Origin: Hoeflea sp.
Lineage (GTDB): Bacteria; Pseudomonadota; Alphaproteobacteria; Rhizobiales; Rhizobiaceae
NCBI RefSeq assembly: GCF_030682515.1
Contig: NZ_JAUXOD010000137.1
Coordinates: 62,001 to 126,000, forward strand
Length of the DNA stretch: 64,000 nucleotides
Direction of reading: 5' to 3'
The notes beneath the pieces were generated by a model that was given only the letters and a program-made list of their open reading frames with translations, did no database searches and was not told the origin of the DNA. How positions within the stretch are numbered: position 1 is the stretch's first letter; each line of letters opens with the position of its first letter. Shown in pieces: positions 1 through 8,761 of this stretch. The position numbers and the translations under genes are program-made.

Positions 1-869
1 CGTCGGCCAGGAGCCAGAGCTTCACCCAGGCCGCCGCCGAGCTCAACCTGACCCAGGCGGCGGTTTCCAAACAGGTCAAGCTACTGGAGCACTACCTGAG
101 CGAACAGCTGTTCATCCGCAACCCGCGTAGCCTCGAGCTGACCAAGACCGGCGAGGCCTATCTGCCGAAGGTCCGCGATTGCTTTGACCGGCTTGCCGCG
201 GGAACGAATGAAGTATTCGGCCGCCGTCGCAGCGAGATGCTGACGATCCGCTGCATGGTCGGATTTTCGATCAACTGGCTGGCGCCCCGCCTGCCCCGCT
301 TCATGGCGCGCCATCCTGGAGTGGCTATAAGGATCATTTCCAGCGTCTGGGGCGATGAATTCGACAAGGAGAATTTCGATTTCGACATCCGCTACGGCGC
401 CGGCAGATGGCCGGGCCTGACCGCGCAGCGCCTGACCTGGGAAACGATCACGCCGGTCTGCAGCCCCGCGCTCCTGCACGGCGAGAACGCCATTCGCAAA
501 CCCGAGGACCTGGTGAACCACGCGCTCCTGCACGTGCTCGGCTACGAGGAAGGCTGGGGGCTCTGGCTCAGGGCCGCCGGGGTCAGCGCCGACGTCGACC
601 GGGGTCGCGGCCTGCACTTCGACACCTCGCTGATTGCCTTCGAGGTGGCCGCCAAGGGCGGAGGCATCGCGCTCGGCCGCTCGTCCATGACCGGCGAGGA
701 CATTGCGTCTGGCCGCCTTGTCATGCCATTCGATCTGTCGGTGCCGAACGATGAAGCCTTCCACCTGATCACGCCGCCCGCGGACGACGTCCATCCCGAT
801 GCGCGGCACTTCCGCGATTGGCTGCTCGAGGAATCCGACCTTGCATTCGGGGCTCTCCGGCATACATAG
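1..869 (+). CDS. LysR-family transcriptional regulator (5' truncated by window edge)
   Basis: The reading frame is open from base 3 to the TAG at 867-869, so the first codons lie outside the window. The first visible residues (FTQAAAELNLTQAAVSKQVK) are the second half of a LysR winged helix-turn-helix, followed by LRS-type text ending in LTKTGEAYLPKV. The remaining 200 residues form a LysR effector-binding domain close to the GcvA/AmpR branch (FDIRYGAG, VCSPALL). The regulated genes cannot be deduced; the next gene is a PACE efflux protein on the same strand 74 bp away, a plausible but unproven target. No internal disruption is seen. Confidence 0.9.
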   Translation, partial: SARSQSFTQAAAELNLTQAAVSKQVKLLEHYLSEQLFIRNPRSLELTKTGEAYLPKVRDCFDRLAAGTNEVFGRRRSEMLTIRCMVGFSINWLAPRLPRFMARHPGVAIRIISSVWGDEFDKENFDFDIRYGAGRWPGLTAQRLTWETITPVCSPALLHGENAIRKPEDLVNHALLHVLGYEEGWGLWLRAAGVSADVDRGRGLHFDTSLIAFEVAAKGGGIALGRSSMTGEDIASGRLVMPFDLSVPNDEAFHLITPPADDVHPDARHFRDWLLEESDLAFGALRHT

Positions 870-943
870 ACGGATCTAGCGAGGACGACCTCCCCATATG
901 GGACGAACAGCCGGGACGGCCCGGCATCTATCTGGGGACCTCC

Positions 944-1378
944 ATGCGAGACACCAAAGACAGAATCCGCCACGCGCTGAGCTTTGAAATCATTGCGCTT
1001 GCCCTTGTCACGCCGCTCGGCGCCTGGGCTTTCGACATGCCCGCCGGCCATGTCGGCGTTGTCGCCGTGGTCGGCGCCACGATCGCCACCGGCTGGAACT
1101 ATCTCTACAATCTGATCTTCGACCATGCCATGCTGAGGATCGCCGGGCATGTCCGCAAAACGATTCCGCTCCGGATCCTCCATGCGTGCCTTTTCGAAGG
1201 CGGACTGCTTGTGATCCTGCTGCCGTTCATCGCCTGGTATCTCGGCGTGAGCCTCGTCGAGGCTTTCGTGATGGACCTGGCCTTTGCGGCCTTCTACCTG
1301 GTCTACGCCTTCGTCTTCAACTGGGCCTACGACCTGGTCTTTCCCGTGCCGGAAGCGCCGGCTGCCCAGACCCGGTAG
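944..1378 (+). CDS. PACE-family efflux transporter (AceI-like)
   Basis: A 144-residue, strongly hydrophobic protein with four predicted membrane segments arranged as two tandem repeats, the size and layout of the proteobacterial antimicrobial compound efflux (PACE, bacterial transmembrane pair) family. The family's functional acidic residue in helix 1 is present: Glu15 in the stretch RHALSFEII, matching E15 of AceI. Known members export biguanides such as chlorhexidine and probably short-chain diamines by proton antiport; the substrate here is unknown. The start at 944 gives the typical family N-terminus (MRDTKDRIRHALSFE), although upstream in-frame codons also exist. Confidence 0.85.
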   Translation: MRDTKDRIRHALSFEIIALALVTPLGAWAFDMPAGHVGVVAVVGATIATGWNYLYNLIFDHAMLRIAGHVRKTIPLRILHACLFEGGLLVILLPFIAWYLGVSLVEAFVMDLAFAAFYLVYAFVFNWAYDLVFPVPEAPAAQTR

Positions 1379-1400
1379 CCCTTCGCTGGAGTTAGAAAGC

Positions 1401-1432
1401 GGAAAGGCCGCGGATCGCTCCGCGGCCTTTCC
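1401..1432. terminator. Bidirectional hairpin terminator between convergent genes
   Basis: A perfect 14-bp stem (GGAAAGGCCGCGGA) with a TCGC loop lies between the stop of the PACE gene and the stop of the convergent solute-binding protein gene. The A/T tracts at the outer ends give a short U-run in either direction, so it can serve both transcripts. Confidence 0.85.
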
Positions 1433-1452
1433 TGTTCCGGTCAATCCTCAGA

Positions 1453-3060
1453 TCAGGCGAACCACCAGCGCTCGGGGATCTTGTTGCCGTCGCTCTGCCA
1501 GTTGGCGGCAACCTTCTCGTCATGCACAAGGTTCTTGGTGTGGGCATGGATGAAGTTGGCCCACATGCCGACAACGGCGCCGCCGTCGTCCTGGAGCAGC
1601 CGCTGGGCTTCCCAGTACTGGTCCTTGCGCTTGCCTTCGTCGGTTTCGGACCGCGCCATAACCACCAGCTCGTTGAACTTGGTGGCGGCTTCGCCGTCCT
1701 TCCAGGCGGTGTCGTTCCATTCGGTGTCGTTGGTGTAGGCCGAGGAATACATCCAGTCCTGGGTCGGACGACCGCCCCAGTAGCAGGCCGACCAGGCCTT
1801 CTTGTTCCATACGTTCGACCAGTAGCCGTCGCTGGGCTCGCGCACGATCTCGATGTCGATGCCGACTTCCTTGGCCGAAGCCGCGATCAGCTGGGCTGCG
1901 TCCATGGCGCCGGCGAAGGCGGCATCGGAAGCCGAAAGCTGGATGGTGCCGGAATGACCCGACTTCTTGTAGTGCTCGGCCGCCTTTTCGGGGTTGAACT
2001 CATGCACCGGCAGTTCGGTGTTGAAGAACGGCATGGATTCGTTGACCGGCACGTCGTTGCCGGCCTTGCCGTGGCCGAGCAGGATCTTGTCGACCAGTTC
2101 CTGGCGCTTGATGGCGTATTTGAGCGCCATGCGCAGGTCGTAATTGTCGAACGGCGCCATGTTGACCCGCATCGGGAAGGTGAAATGCTGCGTTCCGGTG
2201 GTCTCGAAGATCTGCAGCGTCGGCACCCGACCGAGCAGCGCCACGGTCTTGGGATCGACGTTGTCGATGAAGTCGACGTCGCCGTTCATCACCGCATTCT
2301 GGCGCGCAGTGGTGTCGAGCAGCGTGATGAACTCGCATTCGTCGAAATGCGCCCGGCCTTCCTTGAAGAAGTTCGGGTTGCGCTTGGACGTGGTGCGAAC
2401 GCCCGGCTCGAAGGACTCGATGATATAGGCGCCGGTGCCGATCGGGCTGTTCGGGTCCTCGATCTTGCCGTCGGTCGAAGGCATGATCATGATGTGGTAG
2501 TCGGACACGATGAACGGGAAGTCGGCATTGCCGCCGCTGAGTTCAAAGATCACGCGGTTGTCGCCGTCCTTCTTGATATCGGTGATGCCGGCGAGCAGCC
2601 CCTTGGCGGCGGACTTGGAATTCTCGTCGCGGTGATAGTTGAACGTCGCGATGACGTCGTCGGCCGTCATGGTCTTGCCGTTGTGGAACTCCACGCCCTT
2701 GCGCAGGTCGAAGATCCAGGTCTTGGCGCCGTTGGCTGCTTCAAAGCTCTCCGAAAGTTCGGGTACGAGGACGCCCTCATTGCTGATTTCGGTGAGCTGG
2801 TTGCCGCGGGCGTAGTTGATCGCCTGGGTCATGCCGTGTTCGGCGGTGCCGGCATCGAGCGTGTCCGTGGTCGACCCGTAGGACGAGCCGAGACGCAGCT
2901 TTCCGCCCTTCTTCGGCGTCGCCGCGAGCACGTTTGTAGCAAGCGTCAGCGCCGACGGCACAGCCAGGCCGGCCGCGATGGCGGCCCTGATGAACTGCCG
3001 CCTGTCGATCTGACCTTCCGTGAGCCAGCGCGCCTGCTTCTTCAGATACTCGTCTCTCAT
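1453..3060 (-). CDS. Peptide-type ABC transporter substrate-binding protein (SBP_bac_5 family)
   Basis: A 535-residue periplasmic binding protein of family 5 (DppA/OppA type). The N-terminus carries a Tat-type signal (DRRQFIRAAIAAG followed by a hydrophobic stretch ending in NVLAA). Family text includes LTEISNEGVLVPELSESFE, FHNGKTMTADDVIATF, GTGAYIIESFEPG and NYDLRMALKYAIKRQELVDKIL spread along the protein, and length is typical. It would deliver peptides or another solute of this broad family to the divergently transcribed permeases at 3459-5356. The exact substrate cannot be assigned from sequence. Confidence 0.93.
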   Translation of the reverse strand: MRDEYLKKQARWLTEGQIDRRQFIRAAIAAGLAVPSALTLATNVLAATPKKGGKLRLGSSYGSTTDTLDAGTAEHGMTQAINYARGNQLTEISNEGVLVPELSESFEAANGAKTWIFDLRKGVEFHNGKTMTADDVIATFNYHRDENSKSAAKGLLAGITDIKKDGDNRVIFELSGGNADFPFIVSDYHIMIMPSTDGKIEDPNSPIGTGAYIIESFEPGVRTTSKRNPNFFKEGRAHFDECEFITLLDTTARQNAVMNGDVDFIDNVDPKTVALLGRVPTLQIFETTGTQHFTFPMRVNMAPFDNYDLRMALKYAIKRQELVDKILLGHGKAGNDVPVNESMPFFNTELPVHEFNPEKAAEHYKKSGHSGTIQLSASDAAFAGAMDAAQLIAASAKEVGIDIEIVREPSDGYWSNVWNKKAWSACYWGGRPTQDWMYSSAYTNDTEWNDTAWKDGEAATKFNELVVMARSETDEGKRKDQYWEAQRLLQDDGGAVVGMWANFIHAHTKNLVHDEKVAANWQSDGNKIPERWWFA

Positions 3061-3404
3061 ATTAGCCTCCGTTGAGTTCCCAGATTATGGTTTTTGGCAT
3101 TGCGCACATCGCAACATTCCCGCCTATCCTGTCGTCTTGACGCCAGTTGTCAACTGCCTGCCCGGATCCGATGATACCGCGAGCTTTGCCGTGCGAAGGC
3201 CAACTAATGTGGGGGCATTGCATGGTCGATGGTTATGCCAAACCGCGATTGCGCCGTATTTCCGCGACCCTGGATTGAAACGGGTGCGCGGCGCACATCC
3301 TCGGTTCGGATCCTCGCGGTCAAATTCCCCTCACCCGGTTTACAAATGCCACGCAACTGGCCAACAATGCGCCCCTTGCAAGAGGGCCGGCATGAGCCGG
3401 TCCG
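3061..3404. other. Intergenic region between divergent transporter units
   Basis: About 340-400 bp separate the binding-protein gene from the permease operon, so it must hold two divergent promoters. I find no convincing sigma-70 pair, Fnr box or Pho box, and no conserved small open frame. Confidence 0.5.
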
Positions 3405-3458
3405 ATGCAATCTGAAAAGATGGCGACAAGATCATCTGATCATGAGGGGAATGCGCGG

Positions 3459-4439
3459 TTGAACGCTGTGCTGGCGACAATACTGAAACGCCTGGGGCTT
3501 GGCTTTGCCACGCTCGTGGTTGTTTCGGCGATCATTTTCAGTTCCATTTCCATGCTGCCCGGTGACTTCGGCCAGGCGGTGCTCGGCCAGTCCGCCACCG
3601 AAGAGACCGTCGCAGCTTTCCGCAAGGAACTCGGCTTGGACAAGCCGGCGGTGGTTAGGTACTTCGAATGGGCCGGTTCCGTGCTGCAGGGCGATCTCGG
3701 CACCTCGTTCTCCGGCCGCAACGCATCGGGCCAGGACCGCTCCCGCCAGGTCAGCGACCTGGTCATGCCGCGGCTCTGGAACACGCTGTTTCTGGCCGGC
3801 GTCACCGCGCTCATCGCCGTGCCGCTCGCCCTGTTTCTGGGCCTGACCACGGCGCTTTACCGCAACTCCGCCTATGACCGGACGGTCAATGCGGCGACGC
3901 TGACAACGATCTCGACGCCCGAGTTCTTCGTCGCCTACATCCTGATCCTGTTCTTCGCCTCGCTGTGGCCGGTCTTTCCGTCGCTTGCCAATGTCAACGC
4001 CACGACCGAACTTGGCGAGAGGCTCTACCGGGTCGCCCTGCCCGCGCTGACGCTCACTTTGGTGATCGTGGCGCACATGATGCGCATGACCCGCGCCGCC
4101 ATCATCAACCTGCTCGCCAGCCCATACATCGAGATGGCGCGGCTCAAGGGCGCCTCGCGCTCCGAGATCATCCTCAAGCACGCCCTGCCCAACGCCTGGG
4201 CGCCGATCGCCACCGTGATCGCCTTCAACCTCGCCTATCTGGTGGTGGGCGTCGTCGTGGTCGAGGTGGTCTTTGTCTATCCAGGCATCGGCCAGTTGAT
4301 GGTCGACGCCGTCACCAGCCGCGACATCCCAGTGGTGCAGGCCTGCGCGCTGATCTTCGCCGCCACCTATATCCTTTTGAACCTGACCGCCGACATCATC
4401 GGCATCGTCACCAACCCGCGATTGCTGCACCCGAGATGA
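3459..4439 (+). CDS. Peptide-type ABC transporter permease (DppB-like)
   Basis: An inner-membrane permease of the BPD_transp_1 fold: six hydrophobic segments, the DppB hallmark after helix 1 (SISMLPGDFGQAVLGQSATEE), and the coupling EAA loop near EMARLKGASRSEIILKHALPN. I chose the TTG at 3459 because GAGGGGA (3445-3451) lies at ideal spacing; in-frame ATGs at 3405 and 3420 would add 18 or 13 residues but have poorer ribosome sites. The gene overlaps the next permease by ATGA, indicating coupled translation. The substrate follows the binding protein at 1453-3060. Confidence 0.9.
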   Translation: MNAVLATILKRLGLGFATLVVVSAIIFSSISMLPGDFGQAVLGQSATEETVAAFRKELGLDKPAVVRYFEWAGSVLQGDLGTSFSGRNASGQDRSRQVSDLVMPRLWNTLFLAGVTALIAVPLALFLGLTTALYRNSAYDRTVNAATLTTISTPEFFVAYILILFFASLWPVFPSLANVNATTELGERLYRVALPALTLTLVIVAHMMRMTRAAIINLLASPYIEMARLKGASRSEIILKHALPNAWAPIATVIAFNLAYLVVGVVVVEVVFVYPGIGQLMVDAVTSRDIPVVQACALIFAATYILLNLTADIIGIVTNPRLLHPR

Positions 4440-5356
4440 GCGAGCAACCCCAGACCTATGAAGCCGCCGCGGAGGTGGGAGCGGTCCGCAAGCGCCGAAC
4501 CCGGCTTGAGCGCACGGGCCTGCTGCTCAAATCGGCGCCGCCCAGCGCCTGGTTCGGAATGATCGTGGTCGGTCTCTACATCCTGGTGGCGCTCCTCGCC
4601 GACGTCATCGCGCCCTATGGCGAGGCGCAGATCCATCCCGTTCCCTTCGCCCCCTGGGGCGGCGAGTTCATGTTCGGCACCGACCAGATCGGCCGCGATG
4701 TGCTGACAAGGCTGATCTACGGCGCGCGCAACACCATGGGCATCGCGCTCGCGACCACGCTTCTGTCCTTCCTCATCGGCGGCGGGCTCGGCCTGGTGGC
4801 GGCCATCAACCGCAGCTGGCTCGATCAGTTGCTGAGCCGTTTCGTCGACGTGCTGATGGCGATCCCGAGCCTCATCTTCGCGCTGATGCTGCTGTCGATC
4901 TTCGGCTCGACCGTCACCAGCCTGATCGTGATCATTGCGATCCTCGATTCCACCCGCGTCTTTCGCTTGACCCGCGCGGTGGCCGTCAATGTCGCGGTGA
5001 TGGACTATGTCGAGGCGGCGAAGCTGCGCGGCGAGGGGTTGGGCTGGATCATGCGCCGCGAGATCCTGCCCAACATCCTGCCGCCGCTGGTGGCCGAGTT
5101 CGGCCTGCGCTTCTGCTTCGTGTTCCTGACGATTGCGGCGCTCTCGTTCCTGGGCGTCGGCATCCAGCCGCCCACCGCCGACTGGGGCTCGATGGTGCGA
5201 GAGAACGCCTCGCTGATCCAGTTCGCCAAATACGACCTGACCGCGGCGATCACGCCGCTCCTGCCGGCCGCGGCGATCGCGCTGCTCACGGTGGCGGTCA
5301 ACTTCATCGTCGACTGGTTCCTGCACAAGACGAGCGGACTTCGCGATGACCATTGA
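4436..5356 (+). CDS. Peptide-type ABC transporter permease (DppC-like)
   Basis: A 306-residue permease with the N-terminal cytoplasmic segment and OppC_N region typical of DppC. The signature FGTDQIGRDVLTRLIYGARNT is present in two parts (FGTDQIGRDV, RLIYGAR) and the EAA loop reads DYVEAAKLRGEGLGWIMRRE. The start ATG overlaps the upstream stop (ATGA), and the 3' end overlaps the ATPase gene by 11 bp, so the three genes form one operon. It pairs with the DppB-like subunit to make the transmembrane channel. Confidence 0.93.
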   Translation: MSEQPQTYEAAAEVGAVRKRRTRLERTGLLLKSAPPSAWFGMIVVGLYILVALLADVIAPYGEAQIHPVPFAPWGGEFMFGTDQIGRDVLTRLIYGARNTMGIALATTLLSFLIGGGLGLVAAINRSWLDQLLSRFVDVLMAIPSLIFALMLLSIFGSTVTSLIVIIAILDSTRVFRLTRAVAVNVAVMDYVEAAKLRGEGLGWIMRREILPNILPPLVAEFGLRFCFVFLTIAALSFLGVGIQPPTADWGSMVRENASLIQFAKYDLTAAITPLLPAAAIALLTVAVNFIVDWFLHKTSGLRDDH

Positions 5357-6962
5357 GCCCAACCGCAAGGACATCCTTCTGGAAATGCGCGATGTCCGCA
5401 TCGACGGGTTTTCCGACGAGCGCTGGCACAAGATCATCAAGGGCGTCGACCTGACGCTCAGGCGCGGCGAGATCGTCGGGCTGATCGGCGAATCAGGCGC
5501 AGGCAAGTCCACGCTCGGCAAGGCGGCGATGGGCTACACCCAGCCAGGCTGCAAGCTTGTCGGCGGCTCGATCCTGTTCGACGGCATCGACCTGGTGAAG
5601 GCCAGCGATGCCGACAAGCGAAAGCTGTGGGGCACCCGCATCGCCTATGTGGCGCAGTCGGCGGCGGCCTCCTTCAACCCGGCGCACCGGCTGATCGACC
5701 AGACCGTGGAAGCCGCCACACGGCGCAAGATCCGCCCCGACGCCGAATCGCGCGCCGATGCTGTGGAACTGTTCCGGGCGCTGCAACTTCCCAATCCGGA
5801 AACCATCGGCGGCCGCTACCCGCACCAGGTCTCGGGCGGCCAGCTGCAGCGGGTGATGACCGCCATGGCCATGTCGCCCCGCCCGGACCTGATCATCTTC
5901 GACGAGCCGACGACGGCGCTCGACGTCACCACCCAGGTCGAAGTGCTCTCGGCCATGCGCAACATCGTCGAGGAATTCCACACCGCCGCGATCTACATCA
6001 CCCATGACCTGGCCGTGGTTGCCCAGATGGCCGATTTCATCAAGGTGCTGCGCTTCGGCGAGGAAGTCGAGGAGGCGCCCACGCGGCAGATGCTGACGCA
6101 TCCCGAGAAGCCCTACACCAAGTCCCTCTGGTCCGTGCGTGCGCTGGAAAAGCCCGAGGTCAAGGGCGAGGACATCGTGCTGTCGATCGACCATGTCGAC
6201 GCCGCCTATGGCCCGCTCAAGGTCCTCCACGATGTCACCATCTCGATCCCGCGCGGACGCACCGTGGCGGTGGTGGGCGAGTCGGGGTCGGGCAAGTCGA
6301 CCACGGCCCGGGTCATCACCGGCCTGCTTCCGCCGACTGCGGGCGCCGTCAGCTTCAATGGAAAGCCCTTGCCGGCCGCCTTGAAGGACCGCAGCAAGGA
6401 CCAGCTGCAGCGCATCCAGATGATCTACCAGAGGGCCGACACGGCGATGAACCCGCGCCAGACCGTCTATGAGATCATTGCCCGTCCGCTCGAATTCTAC
6501 CTGGGGCTCAAGGGCAAGGCCCAGGAAGCGCGGGTCATCGATCTGCTCAAGATGATCGAACTCGACGAGAGCTTCATGGACCGGCTGCCGTCGGAACTCT
6601 CGGGCGGCCAGAAGCAGCGCATCTGCATTGCCCGGGCGCTCGCCGCCAATCCCGATGTCATCATCTGCGACGAGGTGACCTCCGCGCTCGACCAGATCGT
6701 GCAGGAAGGGATTCTCAAGCTCTTGCTGCGGCTGCAGAAGGAGTTCAACATCACCTATCTGTTCATCACCCATGACATCGCAACGGTGAAGGCGATTTCC
6801 GACGAGATCGTGGTGATGTACCGGGGCAAGGTGGTCGAGCAGGGGCTGAAAAGCGAAATCCTGGCGCCGCCCTTCCCGGACTACACCCAACTGCTGTTGT
6901 CCTCTGTGCCGGAAATGGATCCCGACTGGCTCACCAACCTGCTTGCGGCGCGGCCGGCCTGA
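5346..6962 (+). CDS. Fused dipeptide-type ABC transporter ATPase (DppD-DppF in one chain)
   Basis: A 538-residue protein with two complete nucleotide-binding domains in tandem. Domain 1 has Walker [10 protein letters not shown] near residue 45, signature VSGGQLQR near 163 and Walker [12 protein letters not shown]. Domain 2 has Walker [10 protein letters not shown] near 317, signature LSGGQKQR near 420 and Walker [12 protein letters not shown]. Each carries the oligopeptide-type C-terminal extension ([16 protein letters not shown]). In many systems the two ATPases are separate genes; here one chain energises the DppB/DppC-like permeases encoded immediately upstream. Confidence 0.94.
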   Translation: MTIEPNRKDILLEMRDVRIDGFSDERWHKIIKGVDLTLRRGEIVGLIGESGAGKSTLGKAAMGYTQPGCKLVGGSILFDGIDLVKASDADKRKLWGTRIAYVAQSAAASFNPAHRLIDQTVEAATRRKIRPDAESRADAVELFRALQLPNPETIGGRYPHQVSGGQLQRVMTAMAMSPRPDLIIFDEPTTALDVTTQVEVLSAMRNIVEEFHTAAIYITHDLAVVAQMADFIKVLRFGEEVEEAPTRQMLTHPEKPYTKSLWSVRALEKPEVKGEDIVLSIDHVDAAYGPLKVLHDVTISIPRGRTVAVVGESGSGKSTTARVITGLLPPTAGAVSFNGKPLPAALKDRSKDQLQRIQMIYQRADTAMNPRQTVYEIIARPLEFYLGLKGKAQEARVIDLLKMIELDESFMDRLPSELSGGQKQRICIARALAANPDVIICDEVTSALDQIVQEGILKLLLRLQKEFNITYLFITHDIATVKAISDEIVVMYRGKVVEQGLKSEILAPPFPDYTQLLLSSVPEMDPDWLTNLLAARPA

Positions 6963-6992
6963 GCGTCAGGGACGCAGCCCTCGCCGCCGCCT

Positions 6993-7712
6993 TTACCGGG
7001 CGGCAAGCAGGCCTGGCAGATCCGCCACCGAAGCAATGCAGATGTCGGCGAGCTCCGTGAGCGACTGATGCGTGCCCGTCCCCGACAGAACCCCGATCGC
7101 AGCCCCCGCGCCGGCCGCCCGCGCCATCGCCAGATCATGGCGGTTGTCGCCCACCATCGCGATCTGGCTCGCGCTCAGCCCCAGATGCGCGGCGAAGGCG
7201 TGGATCATCCCGGGCTCGGGCTTGGGGCCGTGGCCGCTGTCATAGCCGGCGATGAAGCTCACATGCCGCGTGAGCCCCAGCACCTCGACCGTCCGCCTTA
7301 TGCTGGCCTCGCCGTCGCTCGAGGCGATGCCGAGCGGCAGGCCGGAGCCGGTGAGCCGACCCATCAGATGGTCGAGGTCGCAGATCGGCACCGCCGCGTC
7401 CGCCCCGTCGACAAAGGCCTGGTCGAGCAGGCGGGCAAGCATGTCAGGCGCGACCGGGCTGCCATGGGCGACCATGTGCCGGGCGATCTCACCCGCATTG
7501 GCGGCGGCGAACATGCTGTCGGCCCGGGTCTTGCCGGTGAGCGGATCCATGCCGCAGGCGCTGAGCAGGACATCGGCAAGCGGACCATCGCCGGCGGCGG
7601 CAATGGTGGCCGCCTTGCGGTTGATCACCGACCAGGTCCGGTCGAAATCGATCAGCGTTCCGTCCTTGTCGAACAGAATTGCCTTGATTGAGCTGTCCAA
7701 TGTCCATGTCAT
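6993..7712 (-). CDS. HAD-superfamily hydrolase (phosphoglycolate phosphatase-like)
   Basis: A 239-residue HAD hydrolase with motif I FDKDGTLIDFD (nucleophile Asp15 and general acid Asp17), motif II ASSDGEASIRR, a lysine-containing motif III region (GHGPKPEPGMI) and motif IV MVGDNRHDLAMARAAG. The alpha-helical cap lies between motifs I and II, as in Gph and related phosphatases. The substrate is probably a small phosphorylated metabolite but cannot be fixed by sequence. It is convergent with the ABC ATPase gene 30 bp away and transcribed alone. Confidence 0.88.
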   Translation of the reverse strand: MTWTLDSSIKAILFDKDGTLIDFDRTWSVINRKAATIAAAGDGPLADVLLSACGMDPLTGKTRADSMFAAANAGEIARHMVAHGSPVAPDMLARLLDQAFVDGADAAVPICDLDHLMGRLTGSGLPLGIASSDGEASIRRTVEVLGLTRHVSFIAGYDSGHGPKPEPGMIHAFAAHLGLSASQIAMVGDNRHDLAMARAAGAGAAIGVLSGTGTHQSLTELADICIASVADLPGLLAAR

Positions 7713-7793
7713 GGGCGTATTCCGGTTTGACAGCTGCTGTGCATCGCGATTGCATGGCCGTCAAGCCCATCTCAAACGCCAGAGGACCCGCCC

Positions 7794-8741
7794 TTGCGCC
7801 CTGCCCCATATGACAGACTGATAGACGAGGAAACCTGGGCCTTTGTCGACAGGTCGGCCGGCTTCTATCCCGATGACGCCACCGCCCTCGACCTCAGCAG
7901 TCAGCGCAGCGTCTATGATTCGCTGTGCCACGCCTTCGATGCGGGCCGGCCCGCAGGCGTGACTGTACGCGACTATTCGGTGCCGGGCCCGGCAGCACCC
8001 ATCCCGGTTCGCGAATACGCGCCCGCGGCCGGCGCGCCCTTGGCTTGCGTGGTGTACCTGCATGGTGGCGGTTTCATTCTCGGCGGCCTCGACAGCCATG
8101 ACAGCATCTGCGCCGAGATCTGTCACGGCACAGGCTTTACAGTCGTCGCGGTTGATTATCGACTGGCGCCCGAACACCTGCATCCCGCCCAGTTCGAAGA
8201 CGCGCTGGCAGCCTTCAGGCATGTGGCGGGCACGTCCGGGCTGCCGGTGATCCTCAGCGGCGACAGCGCCGGCGGCAATCTCGCCGCCGCTGTGTGCTGG
8301 GCGACGCGCGGGGGGGACCACGTCCCTGCGGGTCAGGTGCTGGTCTACCCGGCGCTCGGCGCCGACACCAGCCGCGGAACCTTCCTCACCCACGCCTACG
8401 CGCCGATGCTGTCGACCGCCGACATGATCTATTACGACGAGGTGCGCTCGGGCGGCATGCCTCCTCACGGCGACCCGCTCTTCACGCCGCTTGCCGCGCG
8501 CGAACTCGACGCCATGCCGCCCACGCTGGTGTTCACAGCCGAGTGCGACCCGCTGTCCGGCGACGGACCAGACTATTGCGCGCGCATCGCGGCCCAGGGC
8601 GGCCGGGCGCACTGCATCGAGGAGCAGGGCCTCGTCCACGGCTATCTGCGCGCCCGCCACTCCGTGGCCCGCGCCCGCAGGAGCTTCGATCGCATTGTTG
8701 CGGGCATCAGGGCCTTGGGCGCGGGCGAATGGCCCTCCTAG
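7794..8741 (+). CDS. Alpha/beta hydrolase of the hormone-sensitive lipase family (esterase)
   Basis: A 315-residue cytoplasmic esterase of family IV. The oxyanion-hole motif HGGGFILGG lies near residue 89 and the nucleophile elbow GDSAGGN near residue 158. The acid (ECDPLSGDG) and histidine (GLVHGYLRAR) of the triad follow in the expected order. The start is a TTG at 7794, supported by AGAGGA seven bases upstream; no in-frame ATG gives a full-length protein. Members hydrolyse short-chain acyl esters; the physiological substrate is unknown. Confidence 0.88.
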   Translation: MRPAPYDRLIDEETWAFVDRSAGFYPDDATALDLSSQRSVYDSLCHAFDAGRPAGVTVRDYSVPGPAAPIPVREYAPAAGAPLACVVYLHGGGFILGGLDSHDSICAEICHGTGFTVVAVDYRLAPEHLHPAQFEDALAAFRHVAGTSGLPVILSGDSAGGNLAAAVCWATRGGDHVPAGQVLVYPALGADTSRGTFLTHAYAPMLSTADMIYYDEVRSGGMPPHGDPLFTPLAARELDAMPPTLVFTAECDPLSGDGPDYCARIAAQGGRAHCIEEQGLVHGYLRARHSVARARRSFDRIVAGIRALGAGEWPS

Positions 8742-8761
8742 CGTCTCGTCCATGAGGCGCC